NCBI GenBank assembly: GCA_964384915.1
Contig: CAYLMA010000016.1
Location: 1-64,000, forward strand
Length of the DNA stretch: 64,000 bases
Source: Sulfurimicrobium sp964384915
Lineage (GTDB): Bacteria; Pseudomonadota; Gammaproteobacteria; Burkholderiales; Sulfuricellaceae
Reading direction: 5' to 3'
The position numbers and the translations under genes were made by a program. The notes beneath the pieces were generated by a model, which was not told the origin of the DNA, made no database searches, and saw nothing but the letters and a program-made list of their open reading frames with translations. How positions within the stretch are numbered: the stretch's first letter is position 1; each line of letters starts with the position of its first letter. This document shows positions 15,026 to 25,803 of this stretch, piece by piece.

Positions 15026-16399
15026 TTATAAGGTCTTGGAATAGCGCGGCTTTGTTTCGGTCGTTTGCTGGCGCAGGTAGGCGTCAAAGGGCATGGCAAT
15101 ATTGCGCAGGAAGATACGCCCTGTTTCCGTCACCCGGATGATGCCCGGTTCCAGCGCAATCAGGCCGTCCGCGGCGAGATCCTTGAGATCGTCCAGGGCA
15201 TCGGCGAAGAAGGTATCGAAATCGATATTCCATTGCCCGCCAAACTTTGCCTTGTCCAGCTCCAGGTCGCACATGATGCCGCTGATCGCCTCGCGGCGGA
15301 TCATGTCGTCGCGGGAAATGCGCAGGCCGCGCTCCGTCGCCAGCCCGCCCGAGGCGATGCGGCGCTGGTATTCGGCCAGGTTCTTGGCGTTCTGCACATA
15401 CACTTCCGCCGTCTGGCTGATGGCGGAGACGCCGAAGGCATAGATGTCGCAATCCTTGTGCGTGGTGTAGCCCTGGAAATTGCGGTACAGGGTCTTGCTC
15501 TGCTGCGCCATCACGATTTCGTCATCCGCCTTGGCGAAGTGATCCATGCCGATATACACATAGCCCGCGTCAGCCAGCCGTTCCATCATCAGTTTCTGCA
15601 ATGCCAGCTTGGTGGGCAGATCGGGCAGGTCGCTCTCTATGATCAGCTTCTGGTGTTTTTTCATCCACGGCACATGGGCGTAATTGAATACCGCCAGGCG
15701 GTCCGGCCCGAGGGCCAGCATCTTGTCCAGGGTTATGGAAAAGCTCTCCACGGTCTGATGTGGCAGCCCCACCATGAGGTCGATATTGATGCTTTTGAAG
15801 CCTGCCTCGCGCAGCCAGCCATAGACCTGAAGGATCAGCGCTTCCGGCTGTACGCGATTGACCGCCTTCTGCACCTTCTCATCAAGATCCTGCACGCCCA
15901 TGCTGGCGCGGTTGAAGCCGGACTCGGCCAGCGCGGCGATATGCTCCCGGCTCAATTCGCGCGGGTCGAGTTCACAGCTGATTTCGGCATTCGGGGCAAT
16001 ATTGAAGCGCGAGGCAAGATGCTGGAACAGGCGGCGGATATCGGCCGGCTTCAGGAAGGTGGGCGTGCCCCCGCCCCAGTGCACCTGGCGGGCCAGGCGA
16101 TCTGGCGAGGTCAGCGCCGCAACCCGGTCGATTTCCTGGAACAGGTAAGCGAGATAAGTTTCCGCCTTGCTGTAATCATGGGTCGCAACCATGTTGCAAC
16201 CGCAGTAATAGCAGAGGGTATCGCAAAACGGGATATGCACGTAAAGCGACATGTCCCGGCCGCTTGGCTGGGTTTGATTCAGCTCATCCAGCCATTCCTT
16301 TTCGCCAAAAGCTTCGGTGAAATAAGGCGCCGTGGGGTATGAAGTGTAGCGTGGACCGGCCTTGCTGTATTTTTCAAGAAGTGAAGTTGCGAGTTCCAT
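15026..16399 (-). CDS. hemN: Oxygen-independent coproporphyrinogen III oxidase
   Basis: Radical SAM enzyme that decarboxylates coproporphyrinogen III to protoporphyrinogen IX without oxygen. It is 457 aa. The cluster motif CxxxCxxC is seen in CDTLCYYCGCN, and HWGGGTPTFL is the SAM-binding glycine motif. The N-terminal KAGPRYTSYPTAPYF is typical of true HemN rather than HemW. Its presence suits a facultative or denitrifying lifestyle. It is divergent from the kinase gene at 16520. Confidence 0.95.
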   Translation of the reverse strand: MELATSLLEKYSKAGPRYTSYPTAPYFTEAFGEKEWLDELNQTQPSGRDMSLYVHIPFCDTLCYYCGCNMVATHDYSKAETYLAYLFQEIDRVAALTSPDRLARQVHWGGGTPTFLKPADIRRLFQHLASRFNIAPNAEISCELDPRELSREHIAALAESGFNRASMGVQDLDEKVQKAVNRVQPEALILQVYGWLREAGFKSINIDLMVGLPHQTVESFSITLDKMLALGPDRLAVFNYAHVPWMKKHQKLIIESDLPDLPTKLALQKLMMERLADAGYVYIGMDHFAKADDEIVMAQQSKTLYRNFQGYTTHKDCDIYAFGVSAISQTAEVYVQNAKNLAEYQRRIASGGLATERGLRISRDDMIRREAISGIMCDLELDKAKFGGQWNIDFDTFFADALDDLKDLAADGLIALEPGIIRVTETGRIFLRNIAMPFDAYLRQQTTETKPRYSKTL

Positions 16400-16519
16400 G
16401 GATTGAGGGCGCCAAATAAGGTTTCGGAATTATACCCTCCCGGCCAGATTCTGATAAAAAATCGATTACATTTGGGTTAAACTCCGGCAAGCTCACAAAT
16501 AACCCTGATTCTCACTCGC

Positions 16520-18925
16520 ATGTCCAAAACAGGCACTCCCTCCACCATCGGCCGCTTCAAGGTTTTGCGCATTCTCGGCGAGGGCGCGCAGAGCGTGGTT
16601 TACCTGGCTGAAGATCCGCATCTGCAGCGCGAGGTGGCCATCAAGACGGTGCACCTTGCCGGCGGGGAGGACCACCTCGCGCGCACCCAAACGCTGATTG
16701 ATGAAGCGCGCACGGTGAGCAAGCTGCAGCACCCGAATATCGTGCCGATTTTCGAGGCCGGCGAGCACGAGGGCAATCCCTACCTGGTGTTTGAATTCGT
16801 CCAGGGCAGCGACCTTGCCCACCTGATCAAACAGGAAGGCGCCCTGCCCGCGCAGCGCGCGGTGGAACTGGCGATCCAGATCCTTGACGCAGTCGCTTAC
16901 GCGCACCAGCACAACATCATTCACCGCGACCTCAAACCCTCCAACATCCTGCTTACTGCCGAAGGCGTGCCGCGGGTCATGGATTTTGGCATCGCCACGC
17001 GGATCTCGGAAAAAGCCGGCGCGGAGAAAGTGCTGATGCTGTTCGGCACCCCCGGCTACATGGCGCCGGAGTACATCACCGGCAAGGAAATCAGCCCCAA
17101 GCTGGATATCTTCGCCAGCGGCATGATTCTGCACCAGATGCTCACGGGAAAACCAGCGGTGCTGGGCAGCGACCCGCGCGACACCCTGCGCCTGATCGTG
17201 CAGGAACCCATTGCACCGCCCTCCGCCCGCAATAGCCATGTGGATGAGAAACTCGACGACATCATCCTCAAGGCGCTGGCCAAAGACCCATCCAGCCGCT
17301 ACAGCTCCGCCCAGGAGATGAAAACAGCGCTACAGGCCTATCTTACGCCCGAATCCGAGCCTGTCAGCCCTGGCGCCAACCAGGGCACGCTGGATTTCCT
17401 GCTGCGCCGCATGCGCCACAAGAGTGATTTTCCCGCCCTTTCGGAATCCATCAGCGCCATCAACCGCATTGCCTCCTCCGAATCGGAGGGGGTCACCATG
17501 CTGTCCAACGCCATTCTCAAGGATGTGGCGCTCACCAGCAAACTGCTGAAAGTGGTCAACGCCGCCTATTACACCCAGTATGGCGGCGGCACCATCAGTA
17601 CGGTTTCACGCGCGGTGGTGATTCTGGGATTCGACGCGGTACGCAATCTCGCGCTTACGCTGATGCTGTTCGACCACTTGCAGAACCAGGAACATGCCGC
17701 ACAGCTCAAGGACGAATTTGTGCGCTCGCTCTACGGCGGCATCATTGCCAAGGGCCTGGCGCCCAAGGTGGGCGTGCGCAACGGCGAGGAAGGGTTCATC
17801 TGCGCGCTGTTCCACAGCCTGGGCAAGCTGCTGTGCATGTTTTACCTGATGGAGGAGGTAGATGAAATCAACCGGGTGATGCAGCAAAAAAACATGAGCG
17901 AGGAGAATGCTTCCGTTTCGGTGCTGGGGATCTCCTACCACGAAATCGGCATCGGCGTCGCCAAGGCATGGAATTTCCCGGACCAGATCACCCACAGCAT
18001 GCGCAGCCTGCCTGCAGACAGGGTCAAGAAACCGTCCACCGACATGGAACGGCTCAACGTGCTTTCCGCCTTCTCGCATGAAATCAGCCGCATGGCCACC
18101 CAGGAAGCAGGGCAGGAAAGAATCAAGGAATTGCTGCGCATCACGCAGCGCTTCGGCACGCCACTGGAGATCAGCCAGAAAACCATCGATAGCGTGGCAG
18201 AAAATGCAGCCATCGAATTTGCCAAATTCACCAGCACGCTTCAACTCGATCTGCGCCAGAGCGCAGTTGCCAAACAACTGCTCAAATCCACCAGCCAGCC
18301 CGATCGTACGGGCACTCAGGCCACTGCCAGCGGCATGACGGATGCCATCCTGGGTGAAGGCATGTCGGACGAACAGACGCGCATGATCGAACTGGGGCAC
18401 GGAATTCATCCAAATGCACAAGGCATCCTGACCCAGGGCATTCAGGACATCAGCAACTCGCTGGTGGAAGGGCGCGCTCTCAACGACATCATGCGCATGG
18501 TCATGGAAACCATGTATACCAGCATCGGCTTTTCGCGCGTCATCCTGTGTCTCAAGGATGCGCGCCAGAACCTGATGGTGGCAAGATCTGGCTTCGGCTC
18601 CGATTCAAGCCAGGTCGTCAAGGCGTTCAAATTCCCCATGGCTTTCGCGCCCGATGTCTTTCATGTCAGCCTCAAGAACAATGTGGACATCATCATTGAA
18701 GACATCGACGACCCGAAAATCGAGTCGCGCATCCCCGAGTGGTATCGCAAAGCCGTCCCAGCCCATACCTTCGTGCTGTTTCCGGTGGTGCTCAAGAACA
18801 ACCCGATTGCCCTGATTTATGCAGACAAGGCCAAAGCCGGAGATATCAAGCTACCCGAGCAGGAACTCAATCTATTGCGCGTACTGCGCAATCAGGCAAT
18901 CCTGGCGATCAAGTCGCAAGGCTAG
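16520..18925 (+). CDS. Ser/Thr protein kinase fused to HDOD and GAF domains
   Basis: 801 aa in three parts. Residues ~12-272 form a eukaryotic-type kinase: GEGAQS P-loop, Lys42 in VAIKTV, HRDLKPSN with catalytic Asp137, DFG at 155-157 and GTPGYMAPE. Residues ~290-500 form an HDOD domain (LKVVNAAYYTQYGGGTIS, then VILGFDAVRNLAL and a Gly-Lys-Leu stretch replacing HD metal residues). Residues ~640-800 form a GAF-like sensor domain (LNDIMRMVMETMYTSIGFSR). All kinase catalytic residues are present. It stands alone and is followed by a strong bidirectional terminator. Substrate and signal are unknown. Confidence 0.92.
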   Translation: MSKTGTPSTIGRFKVLRILGEGAQSVVYLAEDPHLQREVAIKTVHLAGGEDHLARTQTLIDEARTVSKLQHPNIVPIFEAGEHEGNPYLVFEFVQGSDLAHLIKQEGALPAQRAVELAIQILDAVAYAHQHNIIHRDLKPSNILLTAEGVPRVMDFGIATRISEKAGAEKVLMLFGTPGYMAPEYITGKEISPKLDIFASGMILHQMLTGKPAVLGSDPRDTLRLIVQEPIAPPSARNSHVDEKLDDIILKALAKDPSSRYSSAQEMKTALQAYLTPESEPVSPGANQGTLDFLLRRMRHKSDFPALSESISAINRIASSESEGVTMLSNAILKDVALTSKLLKVVNAAYYTQYGGGTISTVSRAVVILGFDAVRNLALTLMLFDHLQNQEHAAQLKDEFVRSLYGGIIAKGLAPKVGVRNGEEGFICALFHSLGKLLCMFYLMEEVDEINRVMQQKNMSEENASVSVLGISYHEIGIGVAKAWNFPDQITHSMRSLPADRVKKPSTDMERLNVLSAFSHEISRMATQEAGQERIKELLRITQRFGTPLEISQKTIDSVAENAAIEFAKFTSTLQLDLRQSAVAKQLLKSTSQPDRTGTQATASGMTDAILGEGMSDEQTRMIELGHGIHPNAQGILTQGIQDISNSLVEGRALNDIMRMVMETMYTSIGFSRVILCLKDARQNLMVARSGFGSDSSQVVKAFKFPMAFAPDVFHVSLKNNVDIIIEDIDDPKIESRIPEWYRKAVPAHTFVLFPVVLKNNPIALIYADKAKAGDIKLPEQELNLLRVLRNQAILAIKSQG

Positions 18926-18934
18926 CAGGAACCT

Positions 18935-18975
18935 CACAACAAAAAGGGCGCCAGCAGGGCGCCCTTTTTGTTGTG
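18935..18975. terminator. Bidirectional intrinsic terminator between the kinase gene and efp
   Basis: Long near-perfect inverted repeat: CACAACAAAAAGGGCGCC pairs with GGCGCCCTTTTTGTTGTG. The A- and T-runs flank the GC stem, so it terminates the convergent kinase and efp transcripts. Confidence 0.93.
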
Positions 18976-18988
18976 TAGGAATGCTCGA

Positions 18989-19549
18989 TCAGCCAGAAAT
19001 GCGGCGTTTGTATTCCGCGGTCCGGGTGTCGATCTCGATCTTGTCGCCGATTTCCACGAAGGCAGCCACTGGCAGCTCGAAGCCGGTGCCGATCTTGGCG
19101 GTCTTCATGACCTTGCCGGAAGTGTCGCCGCGCGCCACGGGCTCGGTGTAGATCACTTCGCGCACCACGGTGGTGGGCAGTTCGACGGAAATGGCCTTGC
19201 CGTTGTAGAACACCACTTCGCACTGCATGCCGTCTTCCAGATAGTTGAGCGCATCGCCCATGTTTTCGCCTTCGACTTCGTACTGGTTGTATTCGGAGTC
19301 CATGAATACGTACATCGGGTCGGCAAAGTAGGAATAAGTCACATCCTTGCGCTCCAGCGACACTGTTTCGAACTTGTCGTCGGCACGGAACACGCTCTCG
19401 CCGGGCGAACTGGTCAGAAGATTCTTGTACTTCATCTTGACCACGGAGGCGTTGCGGCCGGATTTGGTGTATTCGGCCTTCAGCACGACCATGGGGTCGT
19501 TGCCGATCATGAAGACGTTGCCTGCGCGAAGTTCCTGTGCGGTTTTCAT
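18989..19549 (-). CDS. efp: Translation elongation factor P
   Basis: 186 aa, full length, three beta-barrel OB-type domains. It relieves ribosome stalling at polyproline stretches. The modification loop reads TKSGRNASVVKMK, with Arg at position 32 in place of the Lys of E. coli. This is the form activated by arginine rhamnosylation, and the enzyme EarP is encoded directly upstream on the same strand. Five prolines or more in a row are not needed to infer this; the Arg32 loop and the neighbour are decisive. Confidence 0.97.
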   Translation of the reverse strand: MKTAQELRAGNVFMIGNDPMVVLKAEYTKSGRNASVVKMKYKNLLTSSPGESVFRADDKFETVSLERKDVTYSYFADPMYVFMDSEYNQYEVEGENMGDALNYLEDGMQCEVVFYNGKAISVELPTTVVREVIYTEPVARGDTSGKVMKTAKIGTGFELPVAAFVEIGDKIEIDTRTAEYKRRISG

Positions 19550-19596
19550 AATACTTTTGTCCTACGACTAAAAATTGGCTGGGGAAAAGCGGAGGA

Positions 19597-20748
19597 TTAT
19601 AACCTTTTATTGCAAAATTGCACCAGATTTGCCGCCAGCCCGCCCTGGCTCAGCAGATCGTCCGCCCACTGCTCTGCGTGCCGCTCCAGCACCGCGCGAT
19701 GCCGCCAGAACCCTGGCCAGGCCTCGCCCGCGCCCTCCCCCTTGTTCCACGCCTGCCAGAAGTCACGCACACCGGACGCCGCATCCGCCGGCAATCCAGC
19801 GCAATAGCGTTCGAGAAACGCCTGCAGTTTCACCCAGTGGGCATCCTCCTGTTGGGGATAGATGTGCCACACGAACGGCCGCGCCGCCCATTGGGCGCGG
19901 ACGAAGGAATCCTCGCCGCGCACGAAATTGCAGTCGCAGGCCCACAAAAAATCGTCGTAGCGCACCTGGTCCATAAATGGCAGCACACGCACGGTGAGAT
20001 TGCCGCGCTCGTGCTCGCTGTCGCAATCCACTTCGGGCTGGCCGAGAAAGCTGGCAACGCCCGCCACCAGCCGTCCCTCCGGCACCAGGCAGGTGATCAG
20101 GGTGGGGGAGGCGCTCCATGCCGCCAGCAAGCCGGGCAAGGCCGGATTCTCATATCCGAACAGGGAGACCCGGCATTCTTCCTTCCTGGGCGGCATCAGC
20201 CCGAGGGACTGCCAGAAGGCCTGTTTGCGCTCCGCGCTGCCCTGAAATGCGCGACGGCGCTGTCCCAGCCCCCTTTCAGCCAGCAAGCCGCCGGTTTCCG
20301 GCGTAAACCCTGGGAAAAAAAAGTGTTTGAGAAGGGGCAAGCGAGGATGAGGAGAACTCAAGCCGTGGTATTCACCAACCCACTTTTCCGCGCTGAGGTA
20401 TTCAAGATTGATCCACACCGGCTGGCGGTCAAGCTCCGCCATCGCGCTCACATAGGATGGGGGCAGTTCGCAGCCGAACGCTTCGACCACCACCTCGGCG
20501 GGCTCCACTGGCGGGAAAGGCGAGGTCCACTGCCGCACTTCCACCCCGGCAGCAATTTGCAGCTCGAGAGCGACAGAAATTTCGGGGAGGATTGCTTGCA
20601 GGCTGGCGAGGTCATCGAGCCACAAACGGACCTTGAGCCCATGCTCCACAGCCAACTGCCGGGCCAGCCGCCAACTCACGCCGATGTCGCCGTAGTTGTC
20701 CACCACGGCGCAGAAAATATCCCAGCGCCGGCCGCAGGCCATGTCCAT
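19597..20748 (-). CDS. earP: EF-P arginine rhamnosyltransferase EarP
   Basis: 383 aa, DUF2331 family. It transfers rhamnose from dTDP-rhamnose to Arg32 of EF-P. The N-terminal IFCAVVDNYGDIGVSWRLAR carries the conserved Asp near the start, and the C-terminal FVRGEDSFVRAQWAARPFVW and HIYPQQEDAH hold the nucleotide-sugar site. It lies 47 bp ahead of efp and 14 bp after clpA, an order that couples maturation to its substrate. Confidence 0.96.
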   Translation of the reverse strand: MDMACGRRWDIFCAVVDNYGDIGVSWRLARQLAVEHGLKVRLWLDDLASLQAILPEISVALELQIAAGVEVRQWTSPFPPVEPAEVVVEAFGCELPPSYVSAMAELDRQPVWINLEYLSAEKWVGEYHGLSSPHPRLPLLKHFFFPGFTPETGGLLAERGLGQRRRAFQGSAERKQAFWQSLGLMPPRKEECRVSLFGYENPALPGLLAAWSASPTLITCLVPEGRLVAGVASFLGQPEVDCDSEHERGNLTVRVLPFMDQVRYDDFLWACDCNFVRGEDSFVRAQWAARPFVWHIYPQQEDAHWVKLQAFLERYCAGLPADAASGVRDFWQAWNKGEGAGEAWPGFWRHRAVLERHAEQWADDLLSQGGLAANLVQFCNKRL

Positions 20749-20762
20749 AAACGATTAAATCG

Positions 20763-23018
20763 TTAAACCGATTTTTCCAGTTCTTCCTCGAAACGCAGAA
20801 GAACGGCATCGCCATCCATATCCACCGTGACATGGCCGCCGTTGACCAGGCGGCCAAACAGCAACTCGTCCGCCAGGGCGCGCCGGATGGTGTCTTGTAT
20901 CAAGCGGGCCATGGGGCGCGCGCCCATGAGCGGGTCGAAACCGTGCTTGGCCAGATAGGCTTTGAGCGCGTCGGTGAAGGTGGCCTCGACTTTCTTTTCA
21001 TGCAGCTGCTCTTCAAGCTGCATCAGGAATTTGTCGACCACGCGCAGGATGACTTCCTGATCCAGAGACTGGAACGAAATGGTGGCGTCCAGGCGGTTGC
21101 GGAACTCAGGCGTGAACAAACGCTTGATCTCGGCCATCTCGTCGCCCGCCTTCTGGCTCTGCGAAAACCCGATACTGCCTTTGCCGAGTTGTTCCGCGCC
21201 GGCATTGGTGGTCATGATAATAATGACATTGCGGAAATCCGCCTTGCGGCCATTGTTGTCAGTCAGCGTTCCATGATCCATCACCTGCAGCAGGATATTG
21301 AAAATATCCGGATGGGCCTTCTCGATCTCGTCCAGCAACAACACGCAGTAGGGATGCTTGGTGATCTGCTCGGTCATCAGCCCGCCCTGCTCGAAGCCGA
21401 CATAGCCCGGCGGCGCCCCGATCAGGCGCGACACGGCGTGCCGCTCCATGTATTCGGACATATCGAAACGAATCAGTTCTATCCCCAGGATATAGGCCAA
21501 CTGGCGCGCGACTTCGGTTTTTCCCACGCCGGTGGGGCCGGAAAAGAGGAAGGAGCCGATGGGCTTCTGCGGGCTGCCCAGGCCGCTGCGCGCCATCTTG
21601 ATCGCTGAGGACAGGGCCTCGATGGCTTTGCCCTGCCCGAACACCACGGCCTTGAGGTCGCGCTCCAGCGTTTTCAGCGCCGAACGGTCGTCGCTGGAAA
21701 CATTCTTGGGCGGGATGCGCGCGATCTTGGCGATGATTTCCTCGATTTCCTTGATGGAAATAGTTTTCTTCTGCCGGGATTTGGGCAGGATGCGCTGGGC
21801 CGCGCCCGCTTCGTCAATCACGTCGATCGCCTTGTCCGGCAGATGGCGGTCATTGATATAGCGCGCCGAAAGTTCCGCCGCCATGGTCAGGGCTGCCGCC
21901 GTGTATTTCACGCCATGGTGCGCTTCGAAACGCGATTTGAGGCCGCGCAGAATCTCCACGGTTTCCGCCACCGACGGCTCGGGCACGTCGATTTTCTGGA
22001 AGCGCCGTGAGAGGGCATGGTCCTTCTCGAAAATGCCACGGTACTCGTTGTAGGTTGTGGCGCCGATACATTTCAATGCCCCGGAACTCAATACCGGCTT
22101 GAGCAGATTGGACGCATCCAGAGTACCGCCGGAGGCCGCGCCTGCGCCGATCAGGGTATGAATTTCATCAATAAACAGGATGGCATGAGGATCATCGGTC
22201 AGCTGCTTCAGCACCGCCTTGAGGCGCTGCTCGAAATCGCCGCGGTATTTGGTGCCTGCCAGGAGGGCGCCCATATCGAGGCCATACACGGTGCTTTTTG
22301 CCAGCACATCCGGCACTTCGCCTTCCACGATGCGCCGCGCCAAGCCCTCGGCAATCGCCGTCTTGCCCACGCCCGCCTCGCCCACCAGGAGCGGATTATT
22401 CTTGCGCCGGCGGCACAGGGTCTGAACCACGCGTTCCAGTTCAAGATCGCGTCCTATCAGTGGATCGATCTTGCCCGCCAGCGCCTGCACATTGAGATTC
22501 TGGGTAAAGCTATCCAGGGCCGATGCCGGCGCAGCATCCTGTTCGGCCTCGTGCTCCTGCTCCTGGCGGGGCGCAGCGCCCTCCTGCACCTTGCTGATGC
22601 CATGCGAAATAAAGTTCACCACATCCAGCCGGTTGATTCCCTGCTGCTGCAGAAAAAACACGGCATGAGAGTCCTTCTCGCCGAACATGGCCACCAGCAC
22701 ATTGGCGCCCGTCACTTCCTTCTTGCCGGAAGACTGGACATGCAGTATCGCGCGCTGGATCACGCGCTGGAATCCCAATGTGGGCTGGGTATCGACTTCT
22801 TCAGTGCCGGCCACGGTAGGGGTGTGCTCTGACACGAAATCGGCCAGTTGCTTGCGCAACTCATCCAGATTCACCGCGCAGGCGCGCAGCACCTGAGCGG
22901 CGGCAGGATTGTCCAGCATGGCAAGCAGCAGGTGCTCCACGGAAATAAACTCGTGGCGCTTTTGCCGCGCCTCGATGAACGCCATGTGCAGAGAGACTTC
23001 CAATTCTTGCGCTATCAT
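20763..23018 (-). CDS. clpA: ATP-dependent Clp protease ATP-binding subunit ClpA
   Basis: 751 aa unfoldase that feeds substrates to ClpP. It has an N-terminal double Clp repeat (~1-140), a first AAA+ module with Walker A GEAGVGKTAIAEGLA, and a second with GPTGVGKTEVARQLA. The ClpP-contacting IGF-type loop region is near ~610. It lies 13 bp after clpS and precedes earP, all on the minus strand. The length matches E. coli ClpA. Confidence 0.96.
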   Translation of the reverse strand: MIAQELEVSLHMAFIEARQKRHEFISVEHLLLAMLDNPAAAQVLRACAVNLDELRKQLADFVSEHTPTVAGTEEVDTQPTLGFQRVIQRAILHVQSSGKKEVTGANVLVAMFGEKDSHAVFFLQQQGINRLDVVNFISHGISKVQEGAAPRQEQEHEAEQDAAPASALDSFTQNLNVQALAGKIDPLIGRDLELERVVQTLCRRRKNNPLLVGEAGVGKTAIAEGLARRIVEGEVPDVLAKSTVYGLDMGALLAGTKYRGDFEQRLKAVLKQLTDDPHAILFIDEIHTLIGAGAASGGTLDASNLLKPVLSSGALKCIGATTYNEYRGIFEKDHALSRRFQKIDVPEPSVAETVEILRGLKSRFEAHHGVKYTAAALTMAAELSARYINDRHLPDKAIDVIDEAGAAQRILPKSRQKKTISIKEIEEIIAKIARIPPKNVSSDDRSALKTLERDLKAVVFGQGKAIEALSSAIKMARSGLGSPQKPIGSFLFSGPTGVGKTEVARQLAYILGIELIRFDMSEYMERHAVSRLIGAPPGYVGFEQGGLMTEQITKHPYCVLLLDEIEKAHPDIFNILLQVMDHGTLTDNNGRKADFRNVIIIMTTNAGAEQLGKGSIGFSQSQKAGDEMAEIKRLFTPEFRNRLDATISFQSLDQEVILRVVDKFLMQLEEQLHEKKVEATFTDALKAYLAKHGFDPLMGARPMARLIQDTIRRALADELLFGRLVNGGHVTVDMDGDAVLLRFEEELEKSV

Positions 23019-23031
23019 TTCAGGCCCTCCC

Positions 23032-23349
23032 TCATGTTTCCTCCATCACGCACTGCAACGGATGTTGATGCTCATTGGCAAATGCCACCACCTGCTCGAC
23101 CTTGGTTGCTGCAATATCCTTGGGATAGACGCCGCATATACCGTGCCCCTCCCTGTGAACTTTGAGCATGATTTCTGTCGCCTGTTCACGGTTCTTGGAA
23201 AAAAACTGCTGCAGTACAATCACCACAAACTCCATCGGGGTGTAGTCGTCATTCAGCAGAATCACCCTGAACATCGGCGGCGGCTTCAGCCTGCTTTGCT
23301 GCTTCTCGGCTACGCTACTTTCTCGAAACTTGCCAGGCATATCCGTCAC
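23032..23349 (-). CDS. clpS: ClpS adaptor for N-end rule substrates
   Basis: 105 aa. The conserved core MFRVILLNDDYTPMEFVV, the VLQQFF segment and the VHREGHGICGVYPKDIAATK loop, which bind hydrophobic N-termini and ClpA, are intact. It starts the clpS-clpA unit. Confidence 0.95.
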   Translation of the reverse strand: MTDMPGKFRESSVAEKQQSRLKPPPMFRVILLNDDYTPMEFVVIVLQQFFSKNREQATEIMLKVHREGHGICGVYPKDIAATKVEQVVAFANEHQHPLQCVMEET

Positions 23350-23432
23350 ACTCTTTCAATAACACTAATTGTGACGCTAATGAAGAATTTTTCAAGTGCA
23401 GGCTGCGATATTTGCTTGGTATACGAAAGTGC

Positions 23433-23461
23433 TTGACTTGCTGTCATATAGTACGTAAAAA
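23433..23461 (+). promoter_or_regulatory. Predicted promoter of the cold-shock gene
   Basis: TTGACT (23433-23438), 17-bp spacer, TAAAAA (23456-23461). It would give a 5' untranslated leader of about 105 nt, consistent with the long leaders of regulated csp genes. A GAAGGAAG ribosome site precedes the ATG at 23573. Confidence 0.45.
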
Positions 23462-23572
23462 GACGACTGTGTTTGGTTTCAAGTTTTCTGCAGTGCCGGT
23501 TTGGCCGTTTGCGGTCTTGAATTTCAAACATGTTTTGGGTTTGAGCCCGTAATTTTTTGAAGGAAGTATGTA

Positions 23573-23776
23573 ATGGCAACTGGTACCGTAAAATGGTTTA
23601 ACGACGCTAAAGGTTTTGGCTTCATTACCCCTGATGATGGCAGCGAAGATCTGTTCGCGCATTTCTCCGCCATTCAGATGGGTGGTTTCAAGACCCTGAA
23701 AGAAGGCCAAAAGGTCCAATTCGAAGTGACCCAAGGTCCTAAGGGCAAGCAAGCCTCCAACATTCAAGCTGCTTAA
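23573..23776 (+). CDS. Cold-shock family RNA chaperone
   Basis: 67 aa single cold-shock domain. RNP1 (KGFGFITP) and RNP2 (DLFAHFSAI) are both intact. It binds single-stranded RNA or DNA and melts structure. The name cspA, cspC or cspE cannot be decided from sequence alone. Monocistronic, with its own leader and terminator. Confidence 0.95.
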   Translation: MATGTVKWFNDAKGFGFITPDDGSEDLFAHFSAIQMGGFKTLKEGQKVQFEVTQGPKGKQASNIQAA

Positions 23777-23794
23777 TACAGCTCCAGAATGATC

Positions 23795-23825
23795 AAAGCC
23801 CGTGGTGAATACCACGGGCTTTTTT
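23795..23825 (+). terminator. Intrinsic terminator of the cold-shock gene
   Basis: AAAGCCCGTGGT / ACCACGGGCTTT stem with a GAAT-type loop and a T-run on the plus strand. It may also help stop convergent icd transcripts. Confidence 0.9.
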
Positions 23826-23865
23826 ACGTCCCCCGAACCCGGGGGCCATTCAGAAGAACAATGGC

Positions 23866-25104
<1,239 letters not shown>

Positions 25105-25129
25105 GTTTTGCTCCCAAATCAAAAAAACA

Positions 25130-25201
25130 GACAGGATTGACGGGGCGGGCAGGATAAGGGAATAGCCCTTATAATCCTGTCAATCTGGTAAATCCTGTCC
25201 A
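25130..25201. repeat. Dispersed hairpin repeat upstream of rluE
   Basis: Imperfect inverted repeat: ACAGACAGGATTGAC on one side pairs with GTCAATC...ATCCTGTCC on the other, with an inner AAGGG/CCCTT. This motif type recurs in many environmental bacterial genomes. It lies between the divergent icd and rluE starts. Confidence 0.6.
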
Positions 25202-25212
25202 TTCTCAAAAAT

Positions 25213-25755
25213 ATGCTCATCCTCTTCAACAAGCCCTACGGCGTGATCTGCCAGTTCAGCAGCGATGGCATGCACCCCACGCTCAAGGACTACCTGGCCA
25301 TCCCCGGCATCTATCCCGCCGGGCGGCTGGACACGGACAGCGAAGGACTGCTGATTTTAACCGATGATGGCAAGCTGCAACACAAAATCAGCCACCCCCG
25401 CCACAAAGAGCCCAAAACTTACTGGGTTCAGGTGGAGGGACTGCCCACGCCCGAAGCGCTGGAGCAGCTGCGCCGAGGCGTCGATCTGGGCGATTTTGCC
25501 ACCCAACCCGCCACCGTCAAGCTCATTCCCGCCCCCCCCGGATTATGGCCGCGCACGCCGCCAGTCCGCTTTCGCAAGGAAATTCCCACCAGCTGGCTGG
25601 AGCTCACCATCAGCGAGGGCAAGAACCGCCAGGTACGCCGCATGACTGCCAAGGTGGGCTTCCCCACCTTGCGCCTGATCCGTTGCCGGATTGGCGAATG
25701 GAAGCTGGACGGCCTGGCGCCAGGCGAGTGGCGCGAAGCCGTTCCTGCCAGGTAA
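25213..25755 (+). CDS. rluE: 23S rRNA pseudouridine synthase RluE
   Basis: 180 aa, RsuA/RluE family without an S4 domain, as in RluE. The catalytic Asp lies in PAGRLDTDSEGLLILTDDG, and the GKNRQVRRMTAKVGFPTLRL motif is typical. It modifies U2457-equivalent in 23S rRNA. The rluE-nudJ-mnmA order is the same as in E. coli, here with an extra gene inserted before mnmA. Confidence 0.93.
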   Translation: MLILFNKPYGVICQFSSDGMHPTLKDYLAIPGIYPAGRLDTDSEGLLILTDDGKLQHKISHPRHKEPKTYWVQVEGLPTPEALEQLRRGVDLGDFATQPATVKLIPAPPGLWPRTPPVRFRKEIPTSWLELTISEGKNRQVRRMTAKVGFPTLRLIRCRIGEWKLDGLAPGEWREAVPAR

Positions 25756-25803
25756 TTTGTGGCATCATCGCGTTTTCTCGAATCTCCATCTTTACCGACT
25801 CTT

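Noticed and set aside
16440..16475. FNR/Anr box upstream of hemN (CTGAT...ATCGA)
   Set aside because: The half-sites are five bases apart rather than four and the outer bases do not match.
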